The notes under the pieces: generated by a model
Databases searched by the model: none
What the model was told of the DNA's origin: nothing
What the model saw: only the letters and a program-made list of their open reading frames with translations
Made by a program: the position numbers and the translations under genes
Assembly: GCF_013141715.1 (NCBI RefSeq)
Contig: NZ_WHOA01000065.1
Coordinates: forward strand, 1-64,000
Direction: 5' to 3'
Source of the DNA: Paenibacillus phytorum
Lineage (GTDB): Bacteria; Bacillota; Bacilli; Paenibacillales; NBRC-103111
DNA: 64,000 nucleotides
Shown: positions 8,165-18,708 of the stretch, piece by piece
Layout: the number at the start of each line of letters is the position of its first letter
Position numbering within the stretch: position 1 is the first letter of the stretch

Positions 8165-9709
8165 ATGATGAAAAAGAAGCTTTCACTTTGTACGACCTTG
8201 GTTATTGGGGCATCTTTGCTTCTCAGCGCATGCGGATCCAATGCAGCTAAGTCAACAAATGAAACGGCAAGTGCATCACCAACGTCTTCTGCATCTGCGG
8301 GAGCGTCTGCTTCACCAGCTGCATTAAAACCGGTTGAGTTGACTTGGTACACAGTCGGCACTCCACAAAAAGATCAACCTGCAGTTATGGAAGAAATAAA
8401 CAAAATACTGAAGGAAAAAATCAATGCCACATTAAAGCTTAATGTCATCGACTGGGGGGCATACGATGATAAAATGAAAGTCATCACTTCTACAAATGAG
8501 AATTATGATTTGGCATTTACGTCTTCATGGGCAAATAACTATGCGGCCAATGTTTTGGCTGGAGCTTATGTGCCGTTGGACGATCTGCTTAAGAAGTATG
8601 GTCAAGATATTTTGAAGCAAGTTCCGGCAAAATATTGGGATGCAACAAAGGTAAGCGGCAAAATTTATGGTTCACTGAACTATCAAACTTACTACATATC
8701 TCGTGGACTAGCTTTTAATAAAGGACTTGTAGAGAAATATAATTTTGATGTAAAGAGCGTCAAAAAGCCGAGCGATTTAACTCCATTCCTGGAGAAGGTG
8801 AAAAGCGGTGAGCCAGGTACGACAGGTTATTTGCCTGCCGTGACCGGATTCCCTGAATTGTTCAATATGGAAACAGGATTTACAATAGATGCCGTGCAAG
8901 GAAATAGCTTGTTTCCGCTAATGATTAACGTTAACGACAAGAACATGAAAGTGTTTGACGGAGTGGAGAGCAAGGAGTTTATGGATTTGATGAAGGTTTA
9001 TAGAGACTGGTATCAGAAGGGCTACATTCGAAAAGATGCAGTCTCATTAAAAGATTACAAAGCCGAGGCAAAATCCGGCAAGTATGCGGTATGGGCACGC
9101 GGCGGCGGTCCTGGTGCCAGCGAAACAGCAACTGCTGAACAAGGATATCCTGCTGTAGTTGTCGATAGTGTTCCTAGTTATATAAATACAGGCGGAGTCA
9201 TTGCAACAATGACAGCAATTTCTAAAACGAGTAAAAATCCAGAGAGAGCGATGATGTTGCTTGATTTGCTTTACAGCGACAAACAATTGTATCGGTTATT
9301 GTCCGATGGGATCGAAGGCAAGCACTATAAGAAGGTTGATGACAATACAATGGAAGCTATTGCAGATAGTGGCTATGCTCCGGGCACGAACTGGGAGTTT
9401 GGAAACATGTTTAATGATTATGCGAGCAAAGGGTCACCGGTCACGCTCGATCAACTCAAACAATTGAATGATACATCGGCCACTTCACCATTACTAGGAT
9501 TTTTGTACAATCCAGATTCCCTAAAACAAGAATATGCACAAGTAAATGCAATTATGGGAGAAATGATCCCTGCTCTAATGACAGGTACTGTAGATCCAGA
9601 AACGAGTATTCCTAAGTATGTGGATCGCATGAAGAAAGCAGGATTAGACAAGTTAACGGACGATGCTCAGAAACAAATCAATGATTGGAAAGCAGCAAAC
9701 GGCAAGTAA
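8165..9709 (+). CDS. Extracellular solute-binding lipoprotein of sugar ABC transporter (LplA-like)
   Basis: A 514-residue lipid-anchored binding protein delivering saccharides to the adjacent permeases. The signal peptide ends in the lipobox LLSAC (Cys at about residue 22), followed by a Ser/Ala/Thr-rich linker. The body begins around residue 57 with VELTWYTVGTPQKDQP and has the two-lobed family 1 / LplA architecture. AGGAGGG eight bases upstream supports the ATG at 8165. It lies 64 bases after the second permease. The ligand cannot be predicted. Confidence 0.88.
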   Translation: MMKKKLSLCTTLVIGASLLLSACGSNAAKSTNETASASPTSSASAGASASPAALKPVELTWYTVGTPQKDQPAVMEEINKILKEKINATLKLNVIDWGAYDDKMKVITSTNENYDLAFTSSWANNYAANVLAGAYVPLDDLLKKYGQDILKQVPAKYWDATKVSGKIYGSLNYQTYYISRGLAFNKGLVEKYNFDVKSVKKPSDLTPFLEKVKSGEPGTTGYLPAVTGFPELFNMETGFTIDAVQGNSLFPLMINVNDKNMKVFDGVESKEFMDLMKVYRDWYQKGYIRKDAVSLKDYKAEAKSGKYAVWARGGGPGASETATAEQGYPAVVVDSVPSYINTGGVIATMTAISKTSKNPERAMMLLDLLYSDKQLYRLLSDGIEGKHYKKVDDNTMEAIADSGYAPGTNWEFGNMFNDYASKGSPVTLDQLKQLNDTSATSPLLGFLYNPDSLKQEYAQVNAIMGEMIPALMTGTVDPETSIPKYVDRMKKAGLDKLTDDAQKQINDWKAANGK

Positions 9710-9713
9710 TTTG

Positions 9714-9757
9714 TGTAGAACCGCCTCAATCCAAATGACGGAGAAAGGTGGTTCTAC
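9714..9757 (+). terminator. Intra-operon hairpin after binding-protein gene
   Basis: The arms tagaaccgcct (about 9717-9727) and aggtggttcta (about 9747-9757) form an 11-bp stem with one G-U pair and a long loop, without a strong T-run. Located between the binding-protein gene and the large exoprotein gene, it may act as a partial terminator or mRNA stabiliser that keeps binding-protein expression above that of the following gene. Confidence 0.45.
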
Positions 9758-9817
9758 TAAAATAGAAGGCCCTGCGAGTTTTCGAAAAAATACTTAATTA
9801 TGTGAGGGGACGAGGAA

Positions 9818-12800
9818 ATGAGTAAGTGTACTCCTAGAAAAATATTACGTGTATTTTTATATTTCACATTGATTATGTACTCTTTCTGTGGCGCTATTCC
9901 AAATGTAAGCGCTAACGCGGCAGGAAATATAATTTATAAAGAGTTTTTTGTATCTACAACAGGTAGCGACAATAATGATGGGACTTATGAGCAGCCGTTT
10001 CTGACCATTGCAAAAGCCCAACAAACTGTTCGTCAATTCAATCGAAATATGACTGGCGACATTTATGTTTTTATTGCACCGGGCAATTATTACATCCATG
10101 ACCGGTTGAACTTCGATGAACAGGATTCAGGTTTTAATGGGCACCAGGTTTATTATAGAAACCTCGGAGCTCCCGGAAGCGCGCATTTAATTGGCGGCGA
10201 CCCTATTTCAGGCGGTTGGATGCAGACAATGGCTTCCGATGCGGTGGGTACGGATTATTTAAGTGAATTGCCATCATCTGCGGTGGGCAAAGTTTATAAA
10301 GTTCAACTTGATCCCGCAAAATATAACTTTAACCAACTTTATATTGGCTTCCAAAAAGCCATCATGGCTCGTACGCCCAATAAGGTGGAGGATCCTAAAT
10401 TCCAAGCGTCTAATGCCCCATATTTATTTTCAACAAGCGGTTCAAACAAAGATATGGGTTACAAAGCGGGTGACCTAACTCCGGCTCAAATAAAGGCTCT
10501 GAAAGATGCTCAGGCAAGCGGTCGGTCAGAAATTGCTCAACTTTTCGTCTTTGACGCCGGAGGAAGCGCTTTCGAGTCTAACATTCTTCCTATTAGCAGG
10601 ATCGACACAACGAATAATAAATTGTATTCACCGTACGATTCTGCGCATCCTGAACTGTATATCACAAAATATAACATTAATTCCAACGCACGCTATTTCT
10701 TGCAAGGGAACATTTCTTTTTTGGATTCACCCGGTGAGTATTACTATGATAAACAGACAGGTTGGCTTTATTACTATCCGACAGACACTGATAATGTTGC
10801 AGGCGTCGATGGTATGAACAACTTGAATGTTGTGGTTCCGACAACGAACGAAATTATTCATTTGCAGGGAACTGATAAATCCGCAATTTCGGATTGGGGC
10901 AAAACACCGGATCCTGCAAAACAAGTTAGTAACATCACTTTTGACGGATTTACTCTCGAATGTACAGAATCAAGTAATTATATCGTAGATGGGTGGAGCT
11001 ACGGTGAAACCTGGTATGCTGGCGGTACGGCAATTCCATACCCACCGCCAGAGGCAGCGGGTAGCACACAGCCATATTATTCTGACTATGCTGTTCGTCC
11101 GGCATATATGCATGGCGGGTTTACATTGATCAATACCAACCATATCACGATTCAAAACAGCCGCATTACCAATATGGGGATGTTTGGAATCATCGTTTGG
11201 CGTGATAACGCATACAATACTTTCCAAAATCTTGTTATAGATAACACCGGCATGGGCGGCATTAATACGGATGGCGGTTATCCGGGCGTTGGAAAATACA
11301 ACAACAACCATACCTTCTATAATCTGTCCATTCACCATGTTGGACAAAGCGATGCTTTTGGTGCTGGATTGCAAGTTATGAATACAGGTTTTAGCAATTT
11401 TAAGAATCTCGAAATTTACTATGCTCCACGACGTGCGATTTCGTTTGTCGGCCAGGCACAGACTATGCCTAGTGCTAGTCCTAATTTTAACCCTGTGACA
11501 GACGTTTATAACTACGGCAACCATTTTGAATATATCTATGTGCATGATGCTGAACAAGATACAGCTGAGGATAGCGCCATATTCATTGGAGCCCTTTTCA
11601 AAGGCAGTGATGTGAATAAATTTTACGGCACAAACGACCCGACAAAAGTTACCAATCCAGCAACAGGTCAGCCATACGGTGACTTAAAGGCCAATTTCTT
11701 TAATCAAATTGTAACTTCGGATATCGGTAGTGCTCCCGACGTTCGCGATATGAATACGGTTCATGGTTTGGACTTGGCAATGGGCGCTTCGGGTACGCAT
11801 CTTTCTAATATTGAAGGCATTAACAATCAAAGCGCTAATTTACGTGTCGAACCCACACAAAATAATGACAAGTTTTATGTGGATAACATAAACAGCGATT
11901 ATCCATCGTCAGCTTATAATCCGAGCCTATATTATACGTTTGACAACTCGAAGATGGATTATGCCCGTATCGGCATCAACCGTCAAGAGTTTCCGTTCAC
12001 TTCCGAATTGTATAATCCGACCTCGCCGAAATTGCAATCGGATAGCTATTTTTCGGATGACTTTGAGAGCGGAAAGATTGACTCAACAAAATGGTCTATT
12101 GAAAAAGGCAATCCTGTTATTTCCACCGCTTATACAGCCGAAGGTCCGTTTAACGGTCAATACTCTCTCTTCATCAACGGCGGCGCTGCAGGAAATTCAA
12201 GCGGCGTTGCATTAAGCAGAACATTCAGCAACAACTTAAACAAAATCGTAACTGGCTGGTTCTTTGATAAACGTCGTGATTATGCCAATCATGACTACAA
12301 CGAAGGCTTGAACAATTCGGATGTTATGGTTCAATCTTTCATGAGGGTTGATGACCATACTTCTGCTAACCAAGTCGGGTTAGGAATTAACGGTCATACT
12401 AGCAAGGACTATTTCAGTTATCTTGAAGGTACTACTGAAAAGTTAACGACGATACCACGTAGTTTTGGTTGGCATCAGTTTAAGTTTGACTACTCGACTC
12501 CTGGCCAAGTCAATCTTTCTATTGATGGTCAGTTTGTAACAACCCTCAATAGAGCATCATTCAATTATATTGGCATGGGAAATTACAACAGCACTGGCGC
12601 TCCTGGTACGAACACGGGTATGTCATATTATGATGATATTGATGTTTACGGCGGTGTGGACGCTCCGGCAGTGCAGCCTGTTCAATCACATCCAGCCTCA
12701 ATACCATCCTATACGCCACCGGCAGTACCTGCTTCGTTAATCAACTGGAATTTTGAAAACGGCAGTATGCCGGTAACTGAAATTGCAAGTACGAATAACG

Positions 12801-15397
12801 GACAGACTGCAGCATATAACATTAATGGTTTTACAACTTTCTGGGGATCTAATCCTAATTTAAAAGTTGTAGCAAACCCGAAGAAGGATCCGACAAACGG
12901 TAGCGATAAAATTATGCAAGTAAATAATGAGTCTTCGCAATATTATGTTTCTACGAATAATTGGAGCAATTACACCCTTACGTCTAAATTTACACTTGCA
13001 AGCGATTATACAGACACTGCACACCCTTTACGTTTCTTTATTTATACTCAGCCGATCATCAAATCCGGTACTTACGCAAATAAAATGACATACCAACCGG
13101 CCGGATACAATGTTGCTTTTAATAAAAGTACTAATAAAATGGAATTATACCGTGCTGATCAAAATTCTGATGCTACCCATACCAACACAATAATTCCTGG
13201 ATCGACAAAAGCTAATTTGCCTGCTGGCCTATTCAATGCCGTCACTGGTAGTGGCAGTTGGCATACCTTGTCCATCACTGTAGGTGAAGGTACCATAACC
13301 GCAACACTTGACGGAACTACCACGATTACAGGGCAGGACTCAACATATACAAGCGGCTTCTTTGGTTTTATTCCTTGGGATGGCAGCAACGCAAAGTTTA
13401 ACTTATGCTTAGACGATATTAGCATAAAGACAAATCCACCGAATATGGTGTACGACGCGAATCTCAAACTTGGTAACGCAACACTCAACGGAAATTTCAA
13501 CCCTAGTTATACATCATATCAGGCGTCAATAACCGATACAACAGCGCAGGTCACACTTATTAAGCCTTCTTCAGAAAATGGCGCAACATACTCCATTTTA
13601 CTGAACGGCACAGATATTACGAGCGATTTCGGGGATACGACAACGCCCCAAACACTGCCTTTAATATACGGTCCGAACACGCTTACAATCGCTCAGAAAT
13701 CAAGTGACGGCGCAACCATTAACTATACTGTTGGCATTTACAAGCCCTATACAACTGCAACAATAAACACATTTTCACCGGTATCAACAACGGCCGGCAC
13801 ACCGCCAACACTTCCGGCAACGGTTGCTGTGACATTTGATGGCAGCAATACCCAACAAATTCCTGTTAAGTGGGATATGATGAACAATTATGTTCTTAAT
13901 ACTCCGGGAACATACACTGTAAATGGCTCATTGGTGGGAATGTACGGCAAAGCTAGCATCCCAGTCAATATTAACGGTGTAACATCAATAGACTCTTTAT
14001 CACCTATATCAACAAGGAGTAAGGTAGCACCTGTATTACCAACATCAGTTTCGGCACAAACGATAGAAAATGGTGTGACCGGAAGCACAACATTACCGAT
14101 TACTTATCTTGATCTTGATCCTTCTTTATATTCAAAAGCAGGAACAATTTTAGCTGTAGCTAATGTTAACGGACGTAGTGCTACAATACTGCAACATGTT
14201 GTTGTCTCAGAATCAAAAACCCTTGTAAGCATAACAACACCCGCAGCAATCACAGAGTTAGAAAACGGAGCAGCCAAGACGGCAGAAGCTCTTGGATTGC
14301 CTGCTACAGTAGAACTGGTTACCGATGCGGGCAGTGTGAATGCTAGTGTGACATGGGATGTACATGCTTCAAGCTATGATCCGTCCGCACAGACAGGACA
14401 GACGTTTACGGTTAGCGGAACGGTAACCCTGCCTGACGGGGTTGCGAATCCGAACAACGTGGCACTGACAACAAGCATTAATGTGACTGTTTTGGCTGCA
14501 ATTCAAGTTCCTGATGCACCGACGGGATTAACAGCAGCGGCAAATGCGACCACTGATGTTACGCTGAACTGGTCGGCAGTGCCTGGGGCAGAGAGATATA
14601 ACATTTACCGTGCTGATTCCAAGGGCGGAATCTTTGAGAAGGTAAACGATGCTGAAGTGCTTGCTGCGACATTTACAGATCTCAACTTGAATCCGGATAT
14701 GGTATATGTTTATCAAGTGACTGCTGTTAACACTGCGGGCGAGTCGGGCTACAGTAACGCAGCCGAGATTAATTTAAACGTTCCTCCTGTAACTGTCGCA
14801 AAGCTGGATGGAACAAAGCTCGGTGAGTGGTATCGAACTCCAGTTACAATAACGCTTAATGCAACTGATAATTTTTCAGGGGTAGCTGATACCTTCTACA
14901 CGGTCGACGGCGGTACTGAGCAAAAAGGTACTTCCGTTACCATTAAAGAAGAAGGCAGTCACACCATCTCTTATTGGAGCGTTGACAAGGCAGGCAATGT
15001 TGAAACGCCGCATACAGCAGTCGTGCAATTGGATAAGACGGCCCCAACACTTCATGTAGTTTTGGATAAAACTATTTTGTGGCCGGCAAACCACCAAATG
15101 ATTACGGTAAGTGCGTCTGTGTATTCCGAAGATAGTCTTTCCGGTATCGAATCTGTCGTTCTTACATCCATAATAAGCAACGAGTCGGATAATGGATTAG
15201 GTGATGGTCAAACGTCAAACGACATTCAAGGTGCAGAGTTAGGCACTTTGGATACTAAATTTTTGCTTCGTGCCGAAAGATCTGGCAAAGGGAATGGACG
15301 CATATACACGATCACCTATACGGCTTTTGATCGTGCAGGTAATAAAATTTCTGCTTCATCAACCGTTACGGTTCCTCACGACATGAATGATAAATAA
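9818..15397 (+). CDS. Secreted multidomain beta-helix protein (1859 aa), possible glycosidase or lyase
   Basis: Large exoprotein with a signal peptide cleaved near ANA-AG (residue 36). A right-handed parallel beta-helix fills about residues 45-735; it begins with the DUF1565-like FFVSTTGSDNNDGTYEQPF. Two concanavalin/LamG-like sandwiches follow (about 740-950 and 975-1205), then a cadherin-like sandwich (about 1208-1310), three bacterial Ig-like segments (about 1310-1560), an FN3 domain (about 1563-1658), an Ig/OmpL47-like domain containing WSVDKAGN, and a C-terminal module with LWPANHQMITV ending VTVPHDMNDK. That module is shared with the exoproteins at 18709 and 39765. There is no LPXTG or SLH anchor. 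Beta-helix proteins of this kind include polysaccharide lyases and glycosidases, but no catalytic motif was identifiable, so the reaction is open. It shares the transporter operon's orientation and probably its transcript. Confidence 0.75.
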   Translation: MSKCTPRKILRVFLYFTLIMYSFCGAIPNVSANAAGNIIYKEFFVSTTGSDNNDGTYEQPFLTIAKAQQTVRQFNRNMTGDIYVFIAPGNYYIHDRLNFDEQDSGFNGHQVYYRNLGAPGSAHLIGGDPISGGWMQTMASDAVGTDYLSELPSSAVGKVYKVQLDPAKYNFNQLYIGFQKAIMARTPNKVEDPKFQASNAPYLFSTSGSNKDMGYKAGDLTPAQIKALKDAQASGRSEIAQLFVFDAGGSAFESNILPISRIDTTNNKLYSPYDSAHPELYITKYNINSNARYFLQGNISFLDSPGEYYYDKQTGWLYYYPTDTDNVAGVDGMNNLNVVVPTTNEIIHLQGTDKSAISDWGKTPDPAKQVSNITFDGFTLECTESSNYIVDGWSYGETWYAGGTAIPYPPPEAAGSTQPYYSDYAVRPAYMHGGFTLINTNHITIQNSRITNMGMFGIIVWRDNAYNTFQNLVIDNTGMGGINTDGGYPGVGKYNNNHTFYNLSIHHVGQSDAFGAGLQVMNTGFSNFKNLEIYYAPRRAISFVGQAQTMPSASPNFNPVTDVYNYGNHFEYIYVHDAEQDTAEDSAIFIGALFKGSDVNKFYGTNDPTKVTNPATGQPYGDLKANFFNQIVTSDIGSAPDVRDMNTVHGLDLAMGASGTHLSNIEGINNQSANLRVEPTQNNDKFYVDNINSDYPSSAYNPSLYYTFDNSKMDYARIGINRQEFPFTSELYNPTSPKLQSDSYFSDDFESGKIDSTKWSIEKGNPVISTAYTAEGPFNGQYSLFINGGAAGNSSGVALSRTFSNNLNKIVTGWFFDKRRDYANHDYNEGLNNSDVMVQSFMRVDDHTSANQVGLGINGHTSKDYFSYLEGTTEKLTTIPRSFGWHQFKFDYSTPGQVNLSIDGQFVTTLNRASFNYIGMGNYNSTGAPGTNTGMSYYDDIDVYGGVDAPAVQPVQSHPASIPSYTPPAVPASLINWNFENGSMPVTEIASTNNGQTAAYNINGFTTFWGSNPNLKVVANPKKDPTNGSDKIMQVNNESSQYYVSTNNWSNYTLTSKFTLASDYTDTAHPLRFFIYTQPIIKSGTYANKMTYQPAGYNVAFNKSTNKMELYRADQNSDATHTNTIIPGSTKANLPAGLFNAVTGSGSWHTLSITVGEGTITATLDGTTTITGQDSTYTSGFFGFIPWDGSNAKFNLCLDDISIKTNPPNMVYDANLKLGNATLNGNFNPSYTSYQASITDTTAQVTLIKPSSENGATYSILLNGTDITSDFGDTTTPQTLPLIYGPNTLTIAQKSSDGATINYTVGIYKPYTTATINTFSPVSTTAGTPPTLPATVAVTFDGSNTQQIPVKWDMMNNYVLNTPGTYTVNGSLVGMYGKASIPVNINGVTSIDSLSPISTRSKVAPVLPTSVSAQTIENGVTGSTTLPITYLDLDPSLYSKAGTILAVANVNGRSATILQHVVVSESKTLVSITTPAAITELENGAAKTAEALGLPATVELVTDAGSVNASVTWDVHASSYDPSAQTGQTFTVSGTVTLPDGVANPNNVALTTSINVTVLAAIQVPDAPTGLTAAANATTDVTLNWSAVPGAERYNIYRADSKGGIFEKVNDAEVLAATFTDLNLNPDMVYVYQVTAVNTAGESGYSNAAEINLNVPPVTVAKLDGTKLGEWYRTPVTITLNATDNFSGVADTFYTVDGGTEQKGTSVTIKEEGSHTISYWSVDKAGNVETPHTAVVQLDKTAPTLHVVLDKTILWPANHQMITVSASVYSEDSLSGIESVVLTSIISNESDNGLGDGQTSNDIQGAELGTLDTKFLLRAERSGKGNGRIYTITYTAFDRAGNKISASSTVTVPHDMNDK

Positions 15398-15717
15398 TGT
15401 AATAAATTCGAATCGAAGTAAAAGAAATTGTTTACTATGTAAATTTTGGCCTCATGGATAGGTTGAATGAAGGAATCAAGCGGATAACCGGGCGCAAGTT
15501 GCATCCGGTTATCCGCATTTTTTTGTGATTTGTTAGAAAATCGTAAAATTGATAGCTCCATTATTCGCTAAATCGCAGGGAAATCTACACTTTTGTCAGT
15601 TTATTTGTGGGGAGCGAACAGTGTATATTAATGGCATCAAGCGAAGGAACTATCACACAAACTAGATCTGGGGCACATGACAGACTATATCAATGATCTG
15701 CGAAGCGAGGGATAACG
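15398..15717. other. Intergenic region with second copy of duplicated leader
   Basis: The region contains the 184-bp repeat at 15477-15660 with its terminator, then about 55 bp leading to the GH2 gene. The first 75 bp show nothing recognisable. The terminator ends the long transporter/exoprotein transcript, and the rest probably holds the GH2 promoter. Confidence 0.6.
15477..15660 (+). repeat. Duplicated terminator/leader segment, copy 2
   Basis: Nearly identical to 6096-6280, including the hairpin terminator (gcggataaccgg paired with ccggttatccgc, then TTTTTTT) and the downstream stretch through ggggagcgaaca and atcacacaa. Scattered single-base differences are visible. Placing the same segment ahead of the permease operon and the GH2 gene suggests coordinated control by one regulator. 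Confidence 0.8.
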
Positions 15718-18093
15718 ATGAAGACAACGCCAAGAACGGTACAAAGCTTTGACTCCGATTGGCTCTTTCATTTAGGCGATTTGCCTGTTAGGCATGCTGT
15801 TAAAGGAGGTATGACAGGGGGATTAACCGACTGCGAGCAGATTGCTGAAGGGGAATGGCTGAAGATTGCCTATTTTGATGAAAGAGAGCAGGCTGCCTTA
15901 GATGAGCGGGATTGGAAGACAGTCAATCTTCCACATGACTGGTGTGTGGAAGGAAATTACGTTTATGACGGAGATATGGTTAAGCACCATAAGAGTCACG
16001 GATATCTCCCGGTTGGGATTGGCTGTTACCGTAAAGTGTTTGAGATTCCTGCGGGAGATTTAGGGAAAAAGATCATAATCGAATTCGATGGCGTAATGCG
16101 AAACAGTACAGTATGGGTAAATGGACATCTAATGGGAACTCACCAAAGCGGCTATACAGGCTTCTGTTATGACATTACTGATATTGCGCGCTATGGAGAA
16201 GAGGGACAAAATGTCATTTTCGTCAAAGTGGATGCCAGTGATTATGAAGGTTGGTGGTATGAAGGATGTGGTATTTATCGCCACGTGTGGCTGATTAAGA
16301 CGGATAGACTTCATGTTGGCAGGCACGGAACGTATGTGACCACACCGGTTGTAAGAGAAGATGAAGCCCAGGTCAACATCAAAACTACGATATATAACGA
16401 ATACGCTCAAACGATGAGTGGTATACTCAAGACTTCAATTATGGACAGAACAAAGCAAGTTGTTGCTTCCTTTTCAAATAAGATAACAATCGAAGGAGAC
16501 AGAGATACCGAGGTTGAAATGGTAATGGCATTGATGGCACCTAATCTTTGGTCACCAGAGCAGCCTTATCTATATGAAGTGGTTACAGAAATCTATGATG
16601 CTAACGAAAATCAAATAATTGATATATATAAGACACCACTAGGTGTAAGAGCATTACAATTTACTGCAGATAATGGCTTCTATCTAAACGGCAAGCCGTA
16701 TTTGATAAAAGGAACATGCAATCATCAGGATTTTGCAGGTGTTGGTGTTGCTCTACCCGATCAAGTAACGGAATATAAAATCAAACTTCTCAAAGAAATG
16801 GGATGTAATGCCTACAGGTGTGCTCACCATGCTCCGTCACCGGAGCTTCTGGATCTATGCGATAGACTCGGAATGCTCGTGATGGACGAGAACAGGAAGC
16901 TAGATATATCTCCGGATGGGATTGCAGACCTGAAAGAGATTCTCTATCGTGATCGAAATCACCCTTCCATTATTATGTGGAGCATGGAGAACGAGGAAAT
17001 ATTGGAAGGTACCATCATGGGTTCGCGCATGTTGGATACTTTGTCACGAATTACGCATGTCATCGATCCTACTCGTCCAACCATTGCTTGCATGAATCAC
17101 GGCTGGAATGACGGCGGTTACAGCAATTCCGTAGATATTACCGGATATAACTATGGCCAAAGAGAGGATCAATATATTCACGATCACGAGCAATTTCCAG
17201 ATCGGATCATGATTGGCAGTGAGAGCACCAGTTGTACGACCACTCGCGGAATTTATGAAAATGATACTGTGATGGGGTATTGTTCATCCTATGGAGATCA
17301 GATTCCAGAGTGGTCCTGTTCGCATGAAAAATCATGGCAAGATATCGTAAAGCATCCTCATTTGACCGGTATATTCGTTTGGACGGGTTTTGATTACAGA
17401 GGAGAACCGACACCTCATCAATGGCCATGTATTGGATCGCATTTCGGGATCATGGATAGCTGCGGATTTCCAAAGGATGCTTACTTTTACTATAAAGCGG
17501 CCTGGACGGATGAGCCGATGGTGCATGTGATGCCCCACTGGAATTGGTTGGATAAAGTAGGGCAAGAGATTAATGTATGGACGTACAGTAATTGCGAGAC
17601 CATGGAGTTGGTTCTTAACGGTCAGAGTTTGGGTGAACAGGTTGTTGACCGGAACTCGCGTATGGAGTGGAAAGTCAAATATTCCCCTGGAGAACTAATA
17701 GCTATAGGAAAAACTGCTGATAAGGAGATCGTAAGAAAGGTTATGGTTACCGCAGGTCATCCATCCATTATTACGTTGAAATCGGATAAAATAACGCTTA
17801 ATGCCAATGACACTGATGTAGCGATGGTTAAAGTATCCATCGTGGATCACGCGGGTATAATTGTACCGACCGCGGACAATGAAATCCTGTTCACGATTGA
17901 AGGTCCGGGTAAGATTCTCGGCGTTGGTAATGGAAACCCGAGCAGTCATGAGCCCGATAAAGCGACTCGCAGATGGGCGTTTAACGGACATTGCTTGGTC
18001 ATTATTCAAGCAGCTATAGGGAAAGGAGAGATTATTTTAAGAGCATCTTCAACCTCTATTGAGTCTGCCGCTATTGTTATTGAAGCCATTTAA
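15718..18093 (+). CDS. Glycoside hydrolase family 2 protein (beta-galactosidase/glucuronidase-like)
   Basis: A 791-residue cytoplasmic GH2 enzyme without signal peptide, expected to release a beta-linked terminal sugar from imported oligosaccharides. Domains in order: N-terminal jelly roll (about 10-215, with WKTVNLPHDW and GYTGFCYDIT), Ig-like sandwich (about 220-325), and TIM barrel (about 330-600). The acid/base is Glu426 in WSMENEE (Asn425-Glu426), and the nucleophile is probably Glu502 in MIGSES. C-terminal sandwich domains follow, including an Ig-like segment with GPGKILGVGNG. Its sugar specificity (galactose, glucuronic acid, galacturonic acid and so on) cannot be fixed by eye. It follows the second copy of the duplicated leader. 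Confidence 0.88.
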   Translation: MKTTPRTVQSFDSDWLFHLGDLPVRHAVKGGMTGGLTDCEQIAEGEWLKIAYFDEREQAALDERDWKTVNLPHDWCVEGNYVYDGDMVKHHKSHGYLPVGIGCYRKVFEIPAGDLGKKIIIEFDGVMRNSTVWVNGHLMGTHQSGYTGFCYDITDIARYGEEGQNVIFVKVDASDYEGWWYEGCGIYRHVWLIKTDRLHVGRHGTYVTTPVVREDEAQVNIKTTIYNEYAQTMSGILKTSIMDRTKQVVASFSNKITIEGDRDTEVEMVMALMAPNLWSPEQPYLYEVVTEIYDANENQIIDIYKTPLGVRALQFTADNGFYLNGKPYLIKGTCNHQDFAGVGVALPDQVTEYKIKLLKEMGCNAYRCAHHAPSPELLDLCDRLGMLVMDENRKLDISPDGIADLKEILYRDRNHPSIIMWSMENEEILEGTIMGSRMLDTLSRITHVIDPTRPTIACMNHGWNDGGYSNSVDITGYNYGQREDQYIHDHEQFPDRIMIGSESTSCTTTRGIYENDTVMGYCSSYGDQIPEWSCSHEKSWQDIVKHPHLTGIFVWTGFDYRGEPTPHQWPCIGSHFGIMDSCGFPKDAYFYYKAAWTDEPMVHVMPHWNWLDKVGQEINVWTYSNCETMELVLNGQSLGEQVVDRNSRMEWKVKYSPGELIAIGKTADKEIVRKVMVTAGHPSIITLKSDKITLNANDTDVAMVKVSIVDHAGIIVPTADNEILFTIEGPGKILGVGNGNPSSHEPDKATRRWAFNGHCLVIIQAAIGKGEIILRASSTSIESAAIVIEAI

Positions 18094-18708
18094 GCTTGTG
18101 CAGAGTGGGATTTCGGTGGACTTCCTTCGTGGCTGCAGTAGGGTTGTTTATTCTTAAGAGCTATCATTTAGATGGAAACATGTCTGAATACATTATTTGC
18201 ATGGAGCTCCTGCCAATCAATCTTGGATAAGATCTAAAATTATGAAGTCATATCGTGAATAGTGCCACTTACTTTGAATTCCAACACCAAGTAACAAGCA
18301 TCATCATTCGATGGTGCTCTTTCTTTTGCCCATTAAGGTAGTGATACTGGCAAGAATCTCAACCAAATCTCATTAAAGAATCACTTTTTAGAGATTTTTC
18401 AAATTTTGGAGTGATTCATTTCTTGGAAATGGTAGTTTTTTCTTATTTTTGTTTGTTTCCAAATGTGATGAATCCAACTTATGATTGGGGTACATTTAAA
18501 GGACTTCTACATGAAGGAGAATGCCGATAGATTGACACTGTTGAGTGATTTTGTTCCTCTATTGCGAAGCGATGGTGACGAGGCAGGACTTTCGGGCGCA
18601 CGCGTCTCTGTACCAAGTCATTTGATCGCCTTTGCCGCCGAAAAATCACGATTGGAAAGTCGCGTCATATCAATGATTGACTAAATCAATTGAAAAGTGG
18701 GGAGAGCT
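18094..18708. other. 615-bp gap, no convincing gene
   Basis: A hairpin at 18297-18318 (AGCATCAT paired with ATGGTGCT, then a T-rich tract) is a likely terminator for the GH2 gene. An open frame of 67 codons at 18481-18684 has no ribosome binding site and no recognisable family, and may be noise or a gene fragment. The promoter of the following exoprotein gene must lie here, but no clear -35/-10 pair was picked out. Confidence 0.5.
18297..18325 (+). terminator. Probable terminator of GH2 gene
   Basis: An 8-bp stem with one G-U pair (18297-18304 with 18311-18318) and a 6-nt loop is followed by ctttctttt. The distance from the GH2 stop codon is about 200 bp, so assignment to that gene is tentative. 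Confidence 0.5.

Noticed and set aside
10970-11557. 195-codon minus-strand open frame inside the first beta-helix gene
   Set aside because: No start signals, no family, and antisense to a clearly conserved domain.
18481-18684. 67-codon open frame containing GVHLKDFYMKENADRL
   Set aside because: It has no ribosome binding site, no recognisable family and lies in a gap with other non-coding features. The HLKD string alone is not enough to call an isomerase fragment.
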